Origin: Sternotherus odoratus
Taxonomy: Eukaryota > Chordata > Testudines > Kinosternidae
NCBI GenBank assembly: GCA_032164245.1
Contig: JAVMKO010000009.1
Span: 81,229,212 to 81,293,211, forward strand
DNA length: 64,000 nucleotides
Reading direction: 5' to 3'
In this document: positions 1-11,042 of the stretch, piece by piece
Numbering within the stretch: position 1 is the first letter of the stretch
Layout: each line of letters begins with the position of its first letter
Program-made: the position numbers and the translations under genes
Notes under the pieces: model-generated
Told to the model about the DNA's origin: nothing
Databases searched by the model: none
The model's input: only the letters and a program-made list of their open reading frames with translations

Positions 1-2074
1 TATTTAATGTTATTGTTATTCTAATGTTGATACATTAATAAATGATATGTCTGGAATTAAATGATGAAGAAAAAGTAATAATTAAATTAAGATACTCCTT
101 ATTGTGTCATTACTAAATGCAAGTTTTGCTCCACTCCGTCATAGTATTTTGTCCAAAAGTGAACAGAAGACAGCAGTCAAGAAAAGACATTTTGCACTAT
201 AAGAGCACTATAAAGCTATTCCTGCACTTAAAACTTGTGGAATTAAGCACTACATTATTTTCTCTCTGTATCATGCCAAACACAATACTTGCTTAAAATT
301 CTCTCCATTCCTTAAGTACTGCAAACCTGAAAGCCCCTTTGATGATTTAGAATTTAGCATCTTCTCACCAACCTCCTGATTTATGTTCTTGTGGTATTCT
401 TTTTCAACACACATTTTAATTGCTCTATTCTGAAACTTGAAAATGTATCCCGCCCCCCCCCCACCCCCAAAAAAATCTGACTTTTAGCAGCAGGACACTA
501 TCATTCAAGACATGCAGATTTTGTTCCTTTTCCTGCTTGCAAAACAGATGGTGTTTTATGCTTAACACAATCAGTACCATTCTCTATCTGTTGCCACCTA
601 ACCTTCCCCACCTGTGTGAAACACAGCCAAAGTTTAATGAACATACTTGGAGCTGTCTGGACTGAATTAGTCCCAGTAGGAGCTACCTTCAGGTACTCCA
701 TAGTTTCTTACGGCTGGGTAACTGCAAAGGAATACAAGAAACCTTTACACTGGTTAATTAAAGAAAGATTTGCCTCTACTAAATGCATTTTCTTTCTTCA
801 AAAAGAGGTAATGGCTCGTGTGTTGAACTATTTTGAAAGTACTTGCTGCTCCCTTGAATTCTAAGAAACCACCAGTGGCTTGAAAATAGGTTCAGATTCT
901 CTGATTTTAAGTAATTTGTCTGTACTTTTTTAATGTCCTTCTTTCACACAAAAATATAAAAATAATTGTTCTACTTGTGGAATGGGTTAGAGAAGGGACT
1001 TTTTCAAAAACTGTATATAATAAACAGGATTTCTGTACTTACTACTCATCACCCCACTTTTGTGCTTTTCCACTCAAAAGTCAACATTTTTGCAACACAG
1101 TGCTGTAGGCCTAGCTTGACATGAGTGATTGGACATGGGTGAAGCTGCATATTTTGGGACATGGGATTAGGGAGGTAAATGGATCAACAGGCTGTAAAAG
1201 GAATGTCTGACCTAACTAAAATAAGAAAAGCACCCAACAACTGTTTGAAAAAAAACAACCCAAAAGCCCCCTTACTCCCAACAGTGAAATCAGGATGAAA
1301 TTAAAATTTGTCTCTTCTGACCAAATTCCAAATCCCAGAAGGCAAACTGAAATAATGTATTTTAAAGGCATTAGAAAGTTATTTCATTAGCACTATCACT
1401 TGTAGAAAAACACAGTTACATTGAAACAATTCAGCAAAGTTTGATTGCTTCTAAAGCACCAGTGGTAGGTTATATGAGTCAGCAGTTAGGGTGTGAGTTT
1501 TTGCTACTTGCTTTCAGTCCCTACATATGTTGGGTCAAGGGGACTCTATTTAGCTTTCAAACTGGATACACCAAACTTCCATTAAGTTAACTGAGCCATT
1601 CATAAGAAGGAGCTAAATGAGTTTTACAAGGTTGGCTTTGAACAAAGAAGTTCCCTTGATTATAGTTGAGTAGATGGCCAACCTTTCATAGGCATGTTCA
1701 CTAAAACAGCAGGTGAAAGAGTTCTACATCTGTAATTCATTCACCCTAAGGTACAGTCATGCATCCGTTCTAGGGTATTTAGGTACTTCTCCCACACACA
1801 CATTTCAGCTTCTGTCCTATTATGTTAAGAACACAGCCAAACAGTGTTCAGGGAAGCGGAGCCAGTTATTAGGATAAGCCAGTATAAGGGATCTAGAGAC
1901 ACAGTTACAATGGAGTGTTATAGTCAAGATAAACTTGCACGTGAAATTTCAACTAGAGAGAGCAGCCCACTATTAATAGCCATTTTGATAAGCCAAAAAG
2001 AAATCAGTAACAAAAACATGCTACTTAGGAGAATGTATTACTAATAGTTTTACTGTTGTGCCTAATTAAAACTA
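1..2074. other. AT-rich unassigned DNA, no gene seen
   Basis: No frame here looks like a gene: the longest open stretches are under 90 codons and resemble no protein family I know. A C-rich tract (about 451-468) is the only low-complexity feature of note. There is no recognisable repeat terminus. It could be intergenic or intronic, and the sequence does not decide which. Confidence 0.6.
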
Positions 2075-2275
2075 GGGCCCTATTGTGCTAAGCACCACAC
2101 ACACACACACACACACAGAACAAGAGGCAGCCTCTGACTGAAAAAACTTGCGGTGTCACCAGAAAAGACAGACAATAGTAGGAGGGGAAACGGAGGCAGA
2201 GAGGGACTAAATTACTTTCACAAGGTCAAACAGCAGATCAGTAACAGGACTGGGAATAGAGGGAATGGAACAGGG
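2075..2275 (-). repeat. CORE/tRNA-type SINE fragment, minus strand
   Basis: Read on the minus strand this matches the body of a common reptilian SINE: a 'ggtcaaacagcagatcagtaacaggactgggaatag' type block, a 'gaaacggaggcagagagg' block and a 'gccctattgtgctaagcac' end, in that order on the plus strand. The same family recurs near 10.0, 27.3, 43.3, 50.3, 50.5, 55.0, 56.9 and 62.0 kb. A CA repeat has grown inside it. The family name (MIR-like) is from memory, so only the shared blocks are certain. Confidence 0.6.
2096..2117. repeat. (CA)n microsatellite
   Basis: About 11 uninterrupted CA dinucleotides, expanded inside a SINE fragment at a site where the family already has a 'gcaccac' string. Confidence 0.95.
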
Positions 2276-2304
2276 CCTGTGGGTTTTCACTTCCCTCTGC
2301 ATCT

Positions 2305-3060
2305 GTGTTATTGTTATAAATGATGACCATATAAATCATTTTTGCAACCACTGTTGTATATTTGCAGCAAATAGTGTGCAAAGGTTGTCGTGTGAGGTGT
2401 CTATGAACAGGTTATGATTTGCTGGTTATGATTATGCTATGTGTATGGGTGTACCATTTTGTAGTTGAAGTTATGAATATTGGCTATGTACTTGTATGCC
2501 AATGTGTTTTGGGTCTAAGTATCCTCAGCGAAGAATTTGGTCAGCTTCTCAAGAAAGGTCTATTCTCAGTAAGTGCCCAATCAAGAAACACTTAACTGAT
2601 AATGAACTTTGGGAGACACCAATCCACATCTGAGCTTTCCTGGTAACATTCAAACTAACATGTAAACAATGGTGTTGGCCTGCAAACTGAGTCATACATG
2701 AATACATGACCTGCCCATGTGACTCCAGACTCCATCTTGCTGCTGTGATTTTCCACAGTAAGAACAAAAGGGGTCCTTCCACGGGAAAAGAATATAAAAG
2801 GCCCTGAAAACCCATCCATTTTGTCTTCAGTCCTGCTTCTTACCTTTGGAGGAACTTTGCTACAAATTGAAGCTCTGAACAAGGGACTGAATGGCCCATT
2901 CCAGCTGTGGATGTACTCCAGAGACTTGATTTGAACCTGCAGTTTATTCCATCACTGCTACAAGCCTGGACCAAGAACTTTGCCATTACTGACTGTAACG
3001 GAGTCCATTTAACCAATTTTCACTCTCATTTATATTTCTTTCTGGCTGTGAGAGTGGAGA
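2305..3060 (+). mobile_element. LTR-like block with TATA box (probable retroelement LTR)
   Basis: This block reads like a retroelement LTR or LTR plus leader on the plus strand. A TATA box (TATAAAAGG, 2793-2801) is followed by a T/C-rich leader typical of a transcribed R region. I recognise the sequence around 2800-3020 as a dispersed turtle repeat, but cannot name the family. The 5' edge follows directly after the SINE fragment. No clear TG...CA ends or target duplication were found and no AATAAA follows, so the copy may be truncated. Confidence 0.45.
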
Positions 3061-3440
3061 GCAAACAGATGGGCTGGGAGCAGTAAGGAGACGGACGGGG
3101 AGAGGAGGTAGCTGGGTGCTTTGGATGGGAGCAGAGTTAGGGAGACTATCTGATCTGTTGTAGGGGGGATAGAAATTAACTCCAGGCCTGATCCAAAGCC
3201 CATGGACATCAATGATCATTTCACGGAGTTCAGTGGTCTTTGGATTAGGCCCTCGGTGAGGGAGTCAGCAGCCACAGGCCTTTTCCCACTCAGTCCTCGG
3301 CCTCTGGGGAGTGACTGACACAGCATTAGTCCATTAGTGTTGATCGCCATGTTGGCTGTGCACCGTGGACACCTGCCCATTAGGATATGGACTGAGGCCA
3401 ACAGCTCATTCCACATAGCGAATCAAACTGGCATCAGAGG

Positions 3441-3444
<4 letters not shown>

Positions 3445-3472
<28 letters not shown>
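3445..3472. repeat. (AC)n microsatellite
   Basis: About 14 uninterrupted AC dinucleotides. Confidence 0.97.
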
Positions 3473-4369
3473 CATGCAGGTAGCTTTATTTATATGTAAA
3501 GCATAGAGCCTTGTAGAGCACAACAAAGTTCTGAGGGGCAAAATGAAAAAGAATGGATCAAAGGACAGTCTGATTGATTGTCTTCTGTAACGTTAACCAG
3601 GGTGTCGCGCGGTATTTAGTGCTGTAGGTTTTAGCTGGATATTTTTAATTCTCTCTTTGTTTCACGTCACTCTATAATTATGTGCTCAAGCCTCAGCCTA
3701 CGTTTATCTTATTGTTGTTTTCTGGTAAAAATGCTGTGTACTCTGAACCACACGTCTATTTACATGTATATGATGGAAGCAATGAGGAGTCTTGTGGCAA
3801 CATTGAACCGATCATCCCAGGGAAAGAAAACAAAGGAAGCAAAGTTCAACAAACCAAGGTATCACAACAGGCCAGTGTTGAAAGGACTCCGATAGAGGGT
3901 GTCGTAGCTAACGCATGCTATCAGATTGGATGGTAAAACAATGATTCAGGCATTACTAGATTGCAGATAGTAATGCACAAAATGCACTAGGGTACTAAGT
4001 AATCACTTTGAATCTTTGGAACTTGCATCCTCTTCAGATAACAGCCCCAGTTTGTCAGCCCCCGGGACCTGCCTTTTCTTCTTGACCTGTGAGGAGGTGG
4101 GTGTTGGGTGGGGCTGAGGATTGGGTGAGGGAATCCATTCATTTATGGTCTATGCATGTTGTCACTGGGTTACTTGATCCAATCTGGAGTTATGGAAATA
4201 TTTATTTTAAACAAATTTGTAGGGCTCCCTGAGCATTGGATGGCTGGTCGTTGTATTATAGTTTGGTACAAATTGGAAATAAATAAACATGGTACAATAA
4301 CGAGTGGAGGAGTTTATCCTCACAAAATATATGATATGTGTTACCACTGGACTAACCTTTTGTGCAGGT
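3473..4369. other. Unassigned DNA, no gene seen
   Basis: Only short unrelated open frames occur, the longest 85 codons. No repeat ends or motifs were recognised. Confidence 0.5.
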
Positions 4370-5620
4370 GGGATGGAGGGACAAACCTTCAGACAGCATC
4401 CATCTTCCTGTAGAGGATGAGGATGAGGAAGATCCCTCAGGTGCTGAGAAGCTCCCTCCAAGCTGAGAGACAGAGGCAGGCTGTGCTGATGAGAGATTCT
4501 ATCATTAGCTGGTGGTGACCAGGAGAACCATTAAGGTGGTTTGCCTACGGGGTGTTAAGATGGCCGTCATCACAGGACATCTAGGCTAGCCTCTTGTAGG
4601 TACAAGTGGCATAGGAAGGAGAGATGCCCTGGAACCGAAATTTAAAGTACTGGCAAGGAGGCTCTACAGAAGCTTGCCCTGAAATCCTTCCAGTTCCATA
4701 CACAAGGTCAGCTAACAAAGGGGAAACGTCAGAGTTTCAACACGTGAATGAGAAGATGCTAGAGGGAGGAGGAGGTCTCCATTGATTAGGTACTGGGGAA
4801 CTTGTTGGGGAAGTTAGAGCCTAACTAGAATCAGACTGCTGGCACTGAAAACTGACAAGGTTTGAAGGAGAACAATGAAGTGGCTTTGCTGATGTTTACG
4901 GGAAGCTCTTCCCAAGCATTAGTTATCTCTGAAATACCTGGTTAGCGGTGATGACAAAGCCTTAGTTGCAGAGACACACAGGAACTGGTTGAAGAATTAA
5001 ATGTGGCTGAGCCACTAAGTAAAAGGGCGCTGGTATAATTAAGTTTAACTTCCTGGTGGGAGGGATTGCACCAAAAACTAGCAATGAGACATGAAACTTT
5101 AGCAAAGGGGGAGGAGGGAGGGAAGAGGACTCCTAAAATGCTGTGAAGTCAGAAGTGAGGAAATTAAAATCCTTCGACACAGCATGGAGGCCACTTAAGC
5201 CACCGTTACAGAGTCCCAGAAGGAATGCCTGGCCCTGCACAGCACAGGGGAGTAGGAAAGCAAAACAAAATGAGCATGGGAAAACGGCAAGGTTCAACAA
5301 GTACCTTTCACAAAGGAAAAATCCAGCTCAGGTGAAGGCAACAGAAAGGAGCACAGCCTTCTGCAGGTCCTAAGCAATGCACAGAAGCTTGCTGAAGAAG
5401 TAGTCCTAAGCGTTTTGATAGCGGTGGTATCCATGAGAGAGGAACTAGCAGGGCTAAGGGGGGATTTTGAGGAGCAAAGAGCTGGAAATATAAAAACAGA
5501 TAAAAGTATTTAGCGTATCAGAAGCAGGAAGCACAAGAGAGAGTCAGCAGGGCAGCTGCAGGAGTCCAGGGAGCAATTAAAGAGAAGGTCATTGCAAAGA
5601 GAAATGATTTCTCTTCATCG
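4370..5620 (+). mobile_element. Possible LINE remnant (CR1-like 5' part), uncertain
   Basis: The stretch from about 4740 to 5400 has the purine-rich plus strand and phrases such as 'gattaggtactggggaac' and 'actgctggcactgaaaac' that I associate with the region upstream of the ORF in reptilian LINEs. From about 5140 a degraded lysine/glutamine-rich reading frame (76 codons, 5143-5373) continues. No reverse transcriptase is visible. It could equally be another class of old repeat. Confidence 0.3.
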
Positions 5621-8340
5621 GGCTTCATCACAGATGTTGAGGAGCTTCCTAGCCCAGACCTACCTCTTTTAGGGGGTCAGTGGAACGTAGGCTTGTCACC
5701 GCTTGAGAGGATGGATTCTTCCACCCATTGCCTTTTGGGAGATTTTGGAGGAGAAAAACAAACCATCACCATGGCTGCAGCAGAAGGATTGCGCCATGAC
5801 ACCACACCTTGATCTTCCAGTGGGGATGCTTGACCATCATCACTGCACCGGCAAGGACCCCTATCTGATATATGTGAGGTCCTGTTCTGTCCCCCTCTGC
5901 TCCCTGCCATCTTCCTCCTGTCCTCTCTCTCTCGGCTTTTCAACTGCTCCTGAAATCAACTGTGCTGCACGGTACCAGCATGGTGAGATGAAACAGCCCT
6001 GCTCAGCCCAAGAAGGACCAGTGAAGGAGAAGATTCTGACCAGCCCAACCAGATGATATCACTGTGGCCAGGGAGGCAAGCTGGGAGCCAGAGCGACAGC
6101 TGTTGTGGCCGACCAACCATGACCAACCAGCATCCGTCCATGAGCAACCAGCCTGAGGACATCAATAAAAGCCATGTTCCCGCATCTTTACTAGCCTGTC
6201 TCTTCTGGGTCTGTTTTGTCTACAACAGGAAAGTGACTCTCATTCCTGACTTGGATTTGAGCAGAACTAACCCTTGTTTCCCCACCAAGAATGAGTGGCT
6301 GAATAAGAGACTTTAACCAAAATTCATTATCTCTGGGTTTTGATTAAGTTTGTTTTGCATAACTAAGCAACTTCAGCTTCAATGCTTTTTACCTTGTTTT
6401 GATTTCCCCGCCCCCTTTTGTGTGTTTCAATCGATAAGTCTCTAACTTTGGGCATGGATTTCCTGATGTGCTTGCCCTGGTACTAAGCAGGCAGAGGTCT
6501 CCGGATACCAAACCCTAAACTTTGCTTAACACTGTTTCAGGCTGGACCATTTCAGGATCATGACAACATCTTTGCCCAACTAAATTAATACAACAGATCT
6601 CCAGAAAAGCACATTGTCCCCAGCTGCATCCTGACTGGGAAAAGCAAAAAAGAAATCTAGCCACGGAATAGACCACGCTCATTTGAATTTTAGTAATTGG
6701 TGTGGCTTATTAAGTGATTATTTATTGCATTATTCAATAAGGAAGAGCATGGGATTTACTGGATTACAGGCTACCTAGCGCCTTAAAGACACAGCACACT
6801 GTTTAAAGAGGCTGCCACACTAACGTGAAACAACAGGGGAACATTTCTTCCCCTGACAATTTTTTATTCCTCATGTCAGCACATTCCGTTTTGGAACCAA
6901 ACAGCAGTAGCATTTTGAAAATAGTGTTGAATGACGACAATACAAAATTCCGCTCTAGGGAGAACCGGCCTACGTGTGATCTGCCATCTCTTTTCTGTCC
7001 CATTGTTTGTCCTGCCTCCGGTGATGCAGATTAGAGCTGGCCATAGCTCATTATAGTGCCACATGCAAACTCTAGCTGAGAAAAGACAATTTATGCTTGT
7101 GTGGGCGAAAGGGGATATTTCTCGGCCCCCCCTCCCCCGCCCCATGTTGATTTCCACACAAGTTAAAAGGCTGGTTCAAAGTCTGTCCAGCTGTTGCCAT
7201 ATGGCCGATTTCTGCTCTTGAAAAGGACGTGCCCCACACTCCCCTGCTCCCAGGAAAGAGATCAAGGAAAAGGATTGCGGGCGATTTCTGAAAACGACAA
7301 TTGCACTGGCTGCATCACTTAAATGGCTGCAACAACCAGCACAGAGCATGCTGGGGTAGCATCAAGGCTCCAGCGATGCTGCAGAACATTCAGCACCTTG
7401 GTATGACAAAGGAAAGCCCTTTGGAGAAGAAGTAGTGAGATGGGACCAATACCTAAAGAAAACAGGAGGGAAGGAGAGAAGTCAAGATGCAAACAGCCAC
7501 TTCTTGGCTTGCTAGTTAGATGACTTGAAGCCTTAGGAGCTATCATTTAAGCTAATGACTAGCCAGTCTGTAGATGATCAGCTAGGAGGGCAGTTATTCG
7601 AGATGATGCCTTGTGTTCCTATGCACGGTTAAGCAGTTGCTATGTTTCATCCCAAAATCATTGCATTTCAAGGAAATGATTCCTGTGTGTGAGAGAAATA
7701 TGCCTTGGAACCCTTTGTACATCAATATGATGACATGCTTAGGAGTATAAACACCAAGAGTAATTTATCCTTAGAAAGCAGTAATTACATGAGTAGTTGG
7801 CAGACCTCTCAAGCTAGTTTAGATCACCATTATCTAAAGGTGTCATCAGTGACCAGTTAATGGAAACGTGTCTCTCAGTACTAACGGTGTAATACACTTT
7901 CTCAGGCAATACATGGCAAAGCCTGGGTTGATCTTGTTCTAATGGGCTCTTTAGTCAACAGGTTGGTTAGAGACAAAAAAGACCTTTCAAATGATTGAGT
8001 CCACACTCGGGAACAGAGGAAGGATCCAATCATTGCAAGAGAAGAAATCAGAAGTAACCAAACACAAAAGGAGTACACTATTTGTTTTGCTGCAAGAAGC
8101 AAACAACCATATTAGGCAGTATTCTCAATGGTTTGTCATTTCAGCTGAACCTCTTGCTATATGGATAAATATTCAGAGGAGATTAATTTGTATATTTCTA
8201 GTCAAATTCTATGCTGGTCTAACTGCAATTAATTTGGTGGTGATACACTGCCAGAGAATTTGGACCTTTAGTGTCTATGGAGTAAGCAGTATTTTACATC
8301 AATTTTTTGATAAAAGCTGAGTGAATAGCAAATTTCTCAG
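5621..8340. other. Unassigned DNA, no gene seen
   Basis: Several short frames overlap on both strands around 5677-6316 (up to 117 codons) and 7991-8320 (109 codons). None shows domain motifs, conserved-looking composition or plausible splice structure. A C-rich tract lies at about 7126-7142. Nothing else was recognised. Confidence 0.5.
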
Positions 8341-8560
8341 TTTGGGTTTGAAACAAAAAAAAAAAAAAAGCAAAAAAAAATTTTTTTTTGTTCAGGTCAA
8401 ATGAATCATTTTAACATTTCAAGGGGGAAAACATTTTTTCCATCCAAAACAATATTCTGAATTTGATCCGAATTCACAAATTGCTTCGGTGCCCTCCAAA
8501 AATGTAGTTGTTGGTGAATTTACTGTTTGCCAAAAATATTTTGGCCAGCTCTATTCTGGG
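8341..8560. repeat. A/T-homopolymer-rich old repeat
   Basis: A run of about 15 A is followed by an A9/T9 junction near 8373-8390 that forms a small inverted repeat. AT-rich DNA then follows, ending in the phrase 'ttttggccagctctattc' (8539-8556). Similar AT-rich blocks with 'tttttcaaaa' words occur near 11.65, 19.05, 34.0 and 58.55 kb, suggesting one degenerate dispersed family. Confidence 0.4.
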
Positions 8561-8835
8561 TCACTTATCAATGATTTCAAACATGGGAACAGCGAAGAGG
8601 CAACTCCTTTCCAATATTTTCCTTTGCTGCACATGATTCTTATGGTCAGCAATGTAGTTACCAGATCACACATCTGCCATCTGAGTTTTGGGTGTGAGAC
8701 CTTTCGTTGCTAACTTGCATGTGCGATATAGCTCTCTCTCTCTAGAATAGGATCTGAGACTCCGATTTGCTCTGAGATACAACAACTTAGAGTATCCTGT
8801 TCTTTTGCCAGAACTGTCACCATGGTGCTGACCAT

Positions 8836-8941
8836 GGGCCAAATTCTGCTCAGAGTTACACCAGTGTAAATCAGGACTCCTGTGGAACTCAGTGGAGTTA
8901 CTCTGGATTTACACTGATGTGATAGAGCAAACTTTACCCCA
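8836..8941. repeat. Short palindromic element (fold-back, 'TTTACACTGGTGTAA' type)
   Basis: The left half reads 'ggccaaattctgctcagagttacaccagtgtaaatc' in substance and the right half is its approximate reverse complement ('gatttacactgatgtgatagagcaaactttac'), around an 'actcagtggagttac' centre. It fits an old hairpin-type MITE. Related short palindromes occur at about 27.81, 30.80, 43.57, 44.65 and 60.96 kb. Confidence 0.55.
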
Positions 8942-9954
8942 GTGACTTCTGACTCTTATCAATTGTATAACTTTTACATCAGCTAAAACAACACAGTCTG
9001 GACACAACTTAATGTAGGGTTTTTCATTGTAAAACATCACTGAAGCTATACTTGTCTAGCATTTCAGGCAGCTGGCATCTTCAAGGAATGGGTTTAGTTA
9101 ATGGAAATGGTTTTGCTTGAAGTTTGCCAGCAAGAGATCATCGAGTTCTAGACAACACACACTGTGAGTATGAACTCCATACAACCTTTGGAATACCTCT
9201 GTGAAGGCAGGAAATTGAAATATTGCGCTATATTGGCAACTAAACGGTCATTTATCATCCATGCTAAGTTTGGAGCACAGTGAAATGATTTTTAAACCCC
9301 CACAAGGGCCCTTATTAACAATTTCAAGCTTTTTAAAAGCCACATATATTTTGCAACATATTTTTAGTAAGAATATGTGATAATCAACATCTGTACTTCC
9401 CGTTTGATTTGCCTCTCTAAGAACAATGTTGGACTATATTCAGACACACGAACACCATATTAAAATACATTACAGTTAAGACACCTACTGACAAAAGCAA
9501 GGAAATTCACAGTTAAAGGGGAAAACATACCATATGTTCTTCAGTACCTAGTAACAACAGGGAGCATTCAGATAGTCATTAAAGTGGCTCCCAGTTGTGC
9601 CTAGGTATTGGAGAGCATATGGAACACTTCCCTCCTCATGTCTGAATTTCCCAACTTTTGTCAGCTTATGGATCAAGCTTGATTATTTTTTTTTTAACAC
9701 AGAGGTTGGGGGAGTCTTTAAGTAGTTGATTAGTTTGTAAAGTACCATTTCATATAGCCAGTAACTGTGGGCCTGATTTGAAGAGGAATTCTGGACCGCC
9801 GAAAACAAGGTCTTGTAAAAATAAACCAGCCAAGCTGTTCATAGCACATCCAAGGCACATACTATATGAGGCAAGTTATTGCAACAGAAAACTGGCTCAT
9901 TAATTGTACATTTCAGTCTTTTGCTTTAAAATAACCCCACAACTTGGAGCGTTT
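8942..9954. other. Unassigned DNA, no gene seen
   Basis: No frame above about 60 codons and no recognised repeat boundaries. AT-rich throughout. Confidence 0.5.
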
Positions 9955-10145
9955 ATTTCATTATTCTATTATAATCATTATGTTATTTAATTATTATAGG
10001 CCCTGAAGAGGCCCACAGTTCTCAATGTTGCATATACATTTAGTAAGAGACAGACCCCACCCCAAATACCATGCTAGCGTACAAACAGTCTGCAAGGCAA
10101 ACAATGTGGGAAAAGAAATGGGGAACTGAGACGCAAAGTATAACT

Positions 10146-10376
10146 GGGTTCAAAAAGAATTCGGTACGTTCATGGAGAAAAGACTATGAAGCAAGATAGT
10201 CAGGGATGCAACCTCATGTTCTGGGTGTCCCTAAACCTCCAACTGCCAGAAGCTGGGACTTAATGACAGGGAATTGCCCTGTTCTGTTCATTCCCTTTGA
10301 AGCATCTGGCACCAGTCACTGACAGGACCCTGGGCTAAATGGACCATTGGCCGGACCCTGTATAGCTCGTCTGATG
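10146..10376 (+). mobile_element. L3/CR1-type LINE 3' fragment inserted in SINE
   Basis: A plus-strand LINE 3' segment carries the typical phrases 'cagaagctgggact', 'ccctgttctgttcattccct' and 'ggctaaatggaccattgg'. It sits exactly between two pieces of one SINE. The flanks 'taact' (10141-10145) and 'taagt' (10377-10381) are a likely 5-bp target duplication with one change. No coding part is present. Family assignment is from memory of the 3' end; the interruption of the SINE is visible directly. Confidence 0.6.
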
Positions 10377-10472
10377 TAAGTGACCTAGCCATGGTCACAC
10401 ACACAGTTCAGGGCACAGCCAGGAAATCATAGAATATCAGGGTTGGAAAGGAACTCAGGAGATCAGCTAGTC

Positions 10473-10950
10473 CAGCGGGTCTCAAACTTATTGAGCCCGC
10501 GACCCCTTTTCGTGCGCCATCGGCGCACCACGACCCCCCGGTCCCCGTCCCCGCCACGGGCAGCCGGCTGGCTGCGCCCCGGCCCACTGGCCCCCACCGA
10601 GACCGGGCGGCCAGCTGCGCCCAGGCCTCCCCGTCCCCACCGCAGCCAGGCAGCCGGCTGCACCCGGGCCCCCCCCCCGTCCCCGCCGTGGCCGGGCGGC
10701 CGGCTGCACCCGGGCCCCCCCGTCCCCGCCGCGGCCAGGCTGCCGGGTGCGCACTGGCCCCAGTCCCCGCAGCAGGCGGGCTGCTGGGTGCGCGCCAGCC
10801 CCCAGTCCCCACCGCGGGCGGGCTGCCGGGTGCGCGCTGGCCCCCCCGGCCCTGCCACCGTGAGTTGCAAAAGCAGGAGCTCACGACCCCCCCGGGGGAG
10901 CACTCGGCGACCCCCCGGGGGGGTCGAGACCCCCCGTTTGATAAACCCTG
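10473..10950. mobile_element. Non-autonomous hAT (Charlie-like) element with minisatellite core
   Basis: The left end CAGCGGGTCTCAAACTTATT and the inverted right end (CAGGGTTTATCAAAC...) match the hAT 'CAG(G/T)GGTTCTCAAAC' terminus. The flanks are an 8-bp duplication, AGCTAGTC (10465-10472) and ATCTAGTC (10951-10958), with one change. The undisturbed CR1 sequence elsewhere reads 'atctagtcc', which confirms the insertion. No transposase is encoded: the 478-bp element is terminal sequence around a GC-rich tandem array. Long open frames here (up to 220 codons) are by-products of a stop-poor GC-rich repeat. Confidence 0.85.
10535..10860. repeat. GC-rich minisatellite inside the hAT element
   Basis: About seven degenerate units of roughly 40-50 bp follow the pattern 'gtccccgccgyggccgggcggccggctgcacccgggccccc'. 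The last unit (about 10807-10840) contains CCGCGGGCGGGCTGCCGGG, identical over 19 bases to a core in the hairpin at 50.97-51.13 kb. Unit number and exact period were judged by eye. Confidence 0.75.
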
Positions 10951-11042
10951 ATCTAGTCCAACCCCCTACTCAAAGTAGGATTCATCCCCAGCTAAATGAA
11001 TCCAGGTCTCCTGAGTTCCAGCCCATAGCCCTAACCCACAAG

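Larger units (their letters stand above)
10428..10993 (-). mobile_element. CR1 LINE 3' end, minus strand, split by a hAT element
   Basis: The left edge 'catagaatatcagggttggaa' is the reverse complement of the CR1 3' terminus (ATTCTATGAT type). The right part 'ctagtccaaccccctactcaaagtaggattcatcccc' continues the same 3' region after the interruption at 10473-10950. Flanking AAAT (10424-10427 and 10994-10997) is a possible short target duplication, although CR1 itself has 'aaat' near that point. It is a short 5'-truncated copy lying inside the SINE. Confidence 0.75.
9955..11042 (-). repeat. SINE (MIR-like), host of a four-layer insertion nest
   Basis: Three separated segments (about 9955-10145, 10377-10427 and 10994-11042) join in order into one minus-strand SINE. 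They are the 'attattataggccctgaag' end, the 'agagacagaccccaccccaaata' body, the 'tgacctagccatggtcacacac' block and finally 'ccaggtctcctgagttccagcccatagccctaaccc'. Other copies in this window (2.1, 27.3, 50.5 kb) carry these blocks contiguously. The gaps are filled by an L3/CR1-type LINE and by a CR1 that itself carries a hAT element, so this SINE is the oldest layer. Confidence 0.7.

Noticed and set aside
5703..6056. 117-codon frame near 5.7 kb
   Set aside because: Overlapping frames on both strands and no motif; probably chance.
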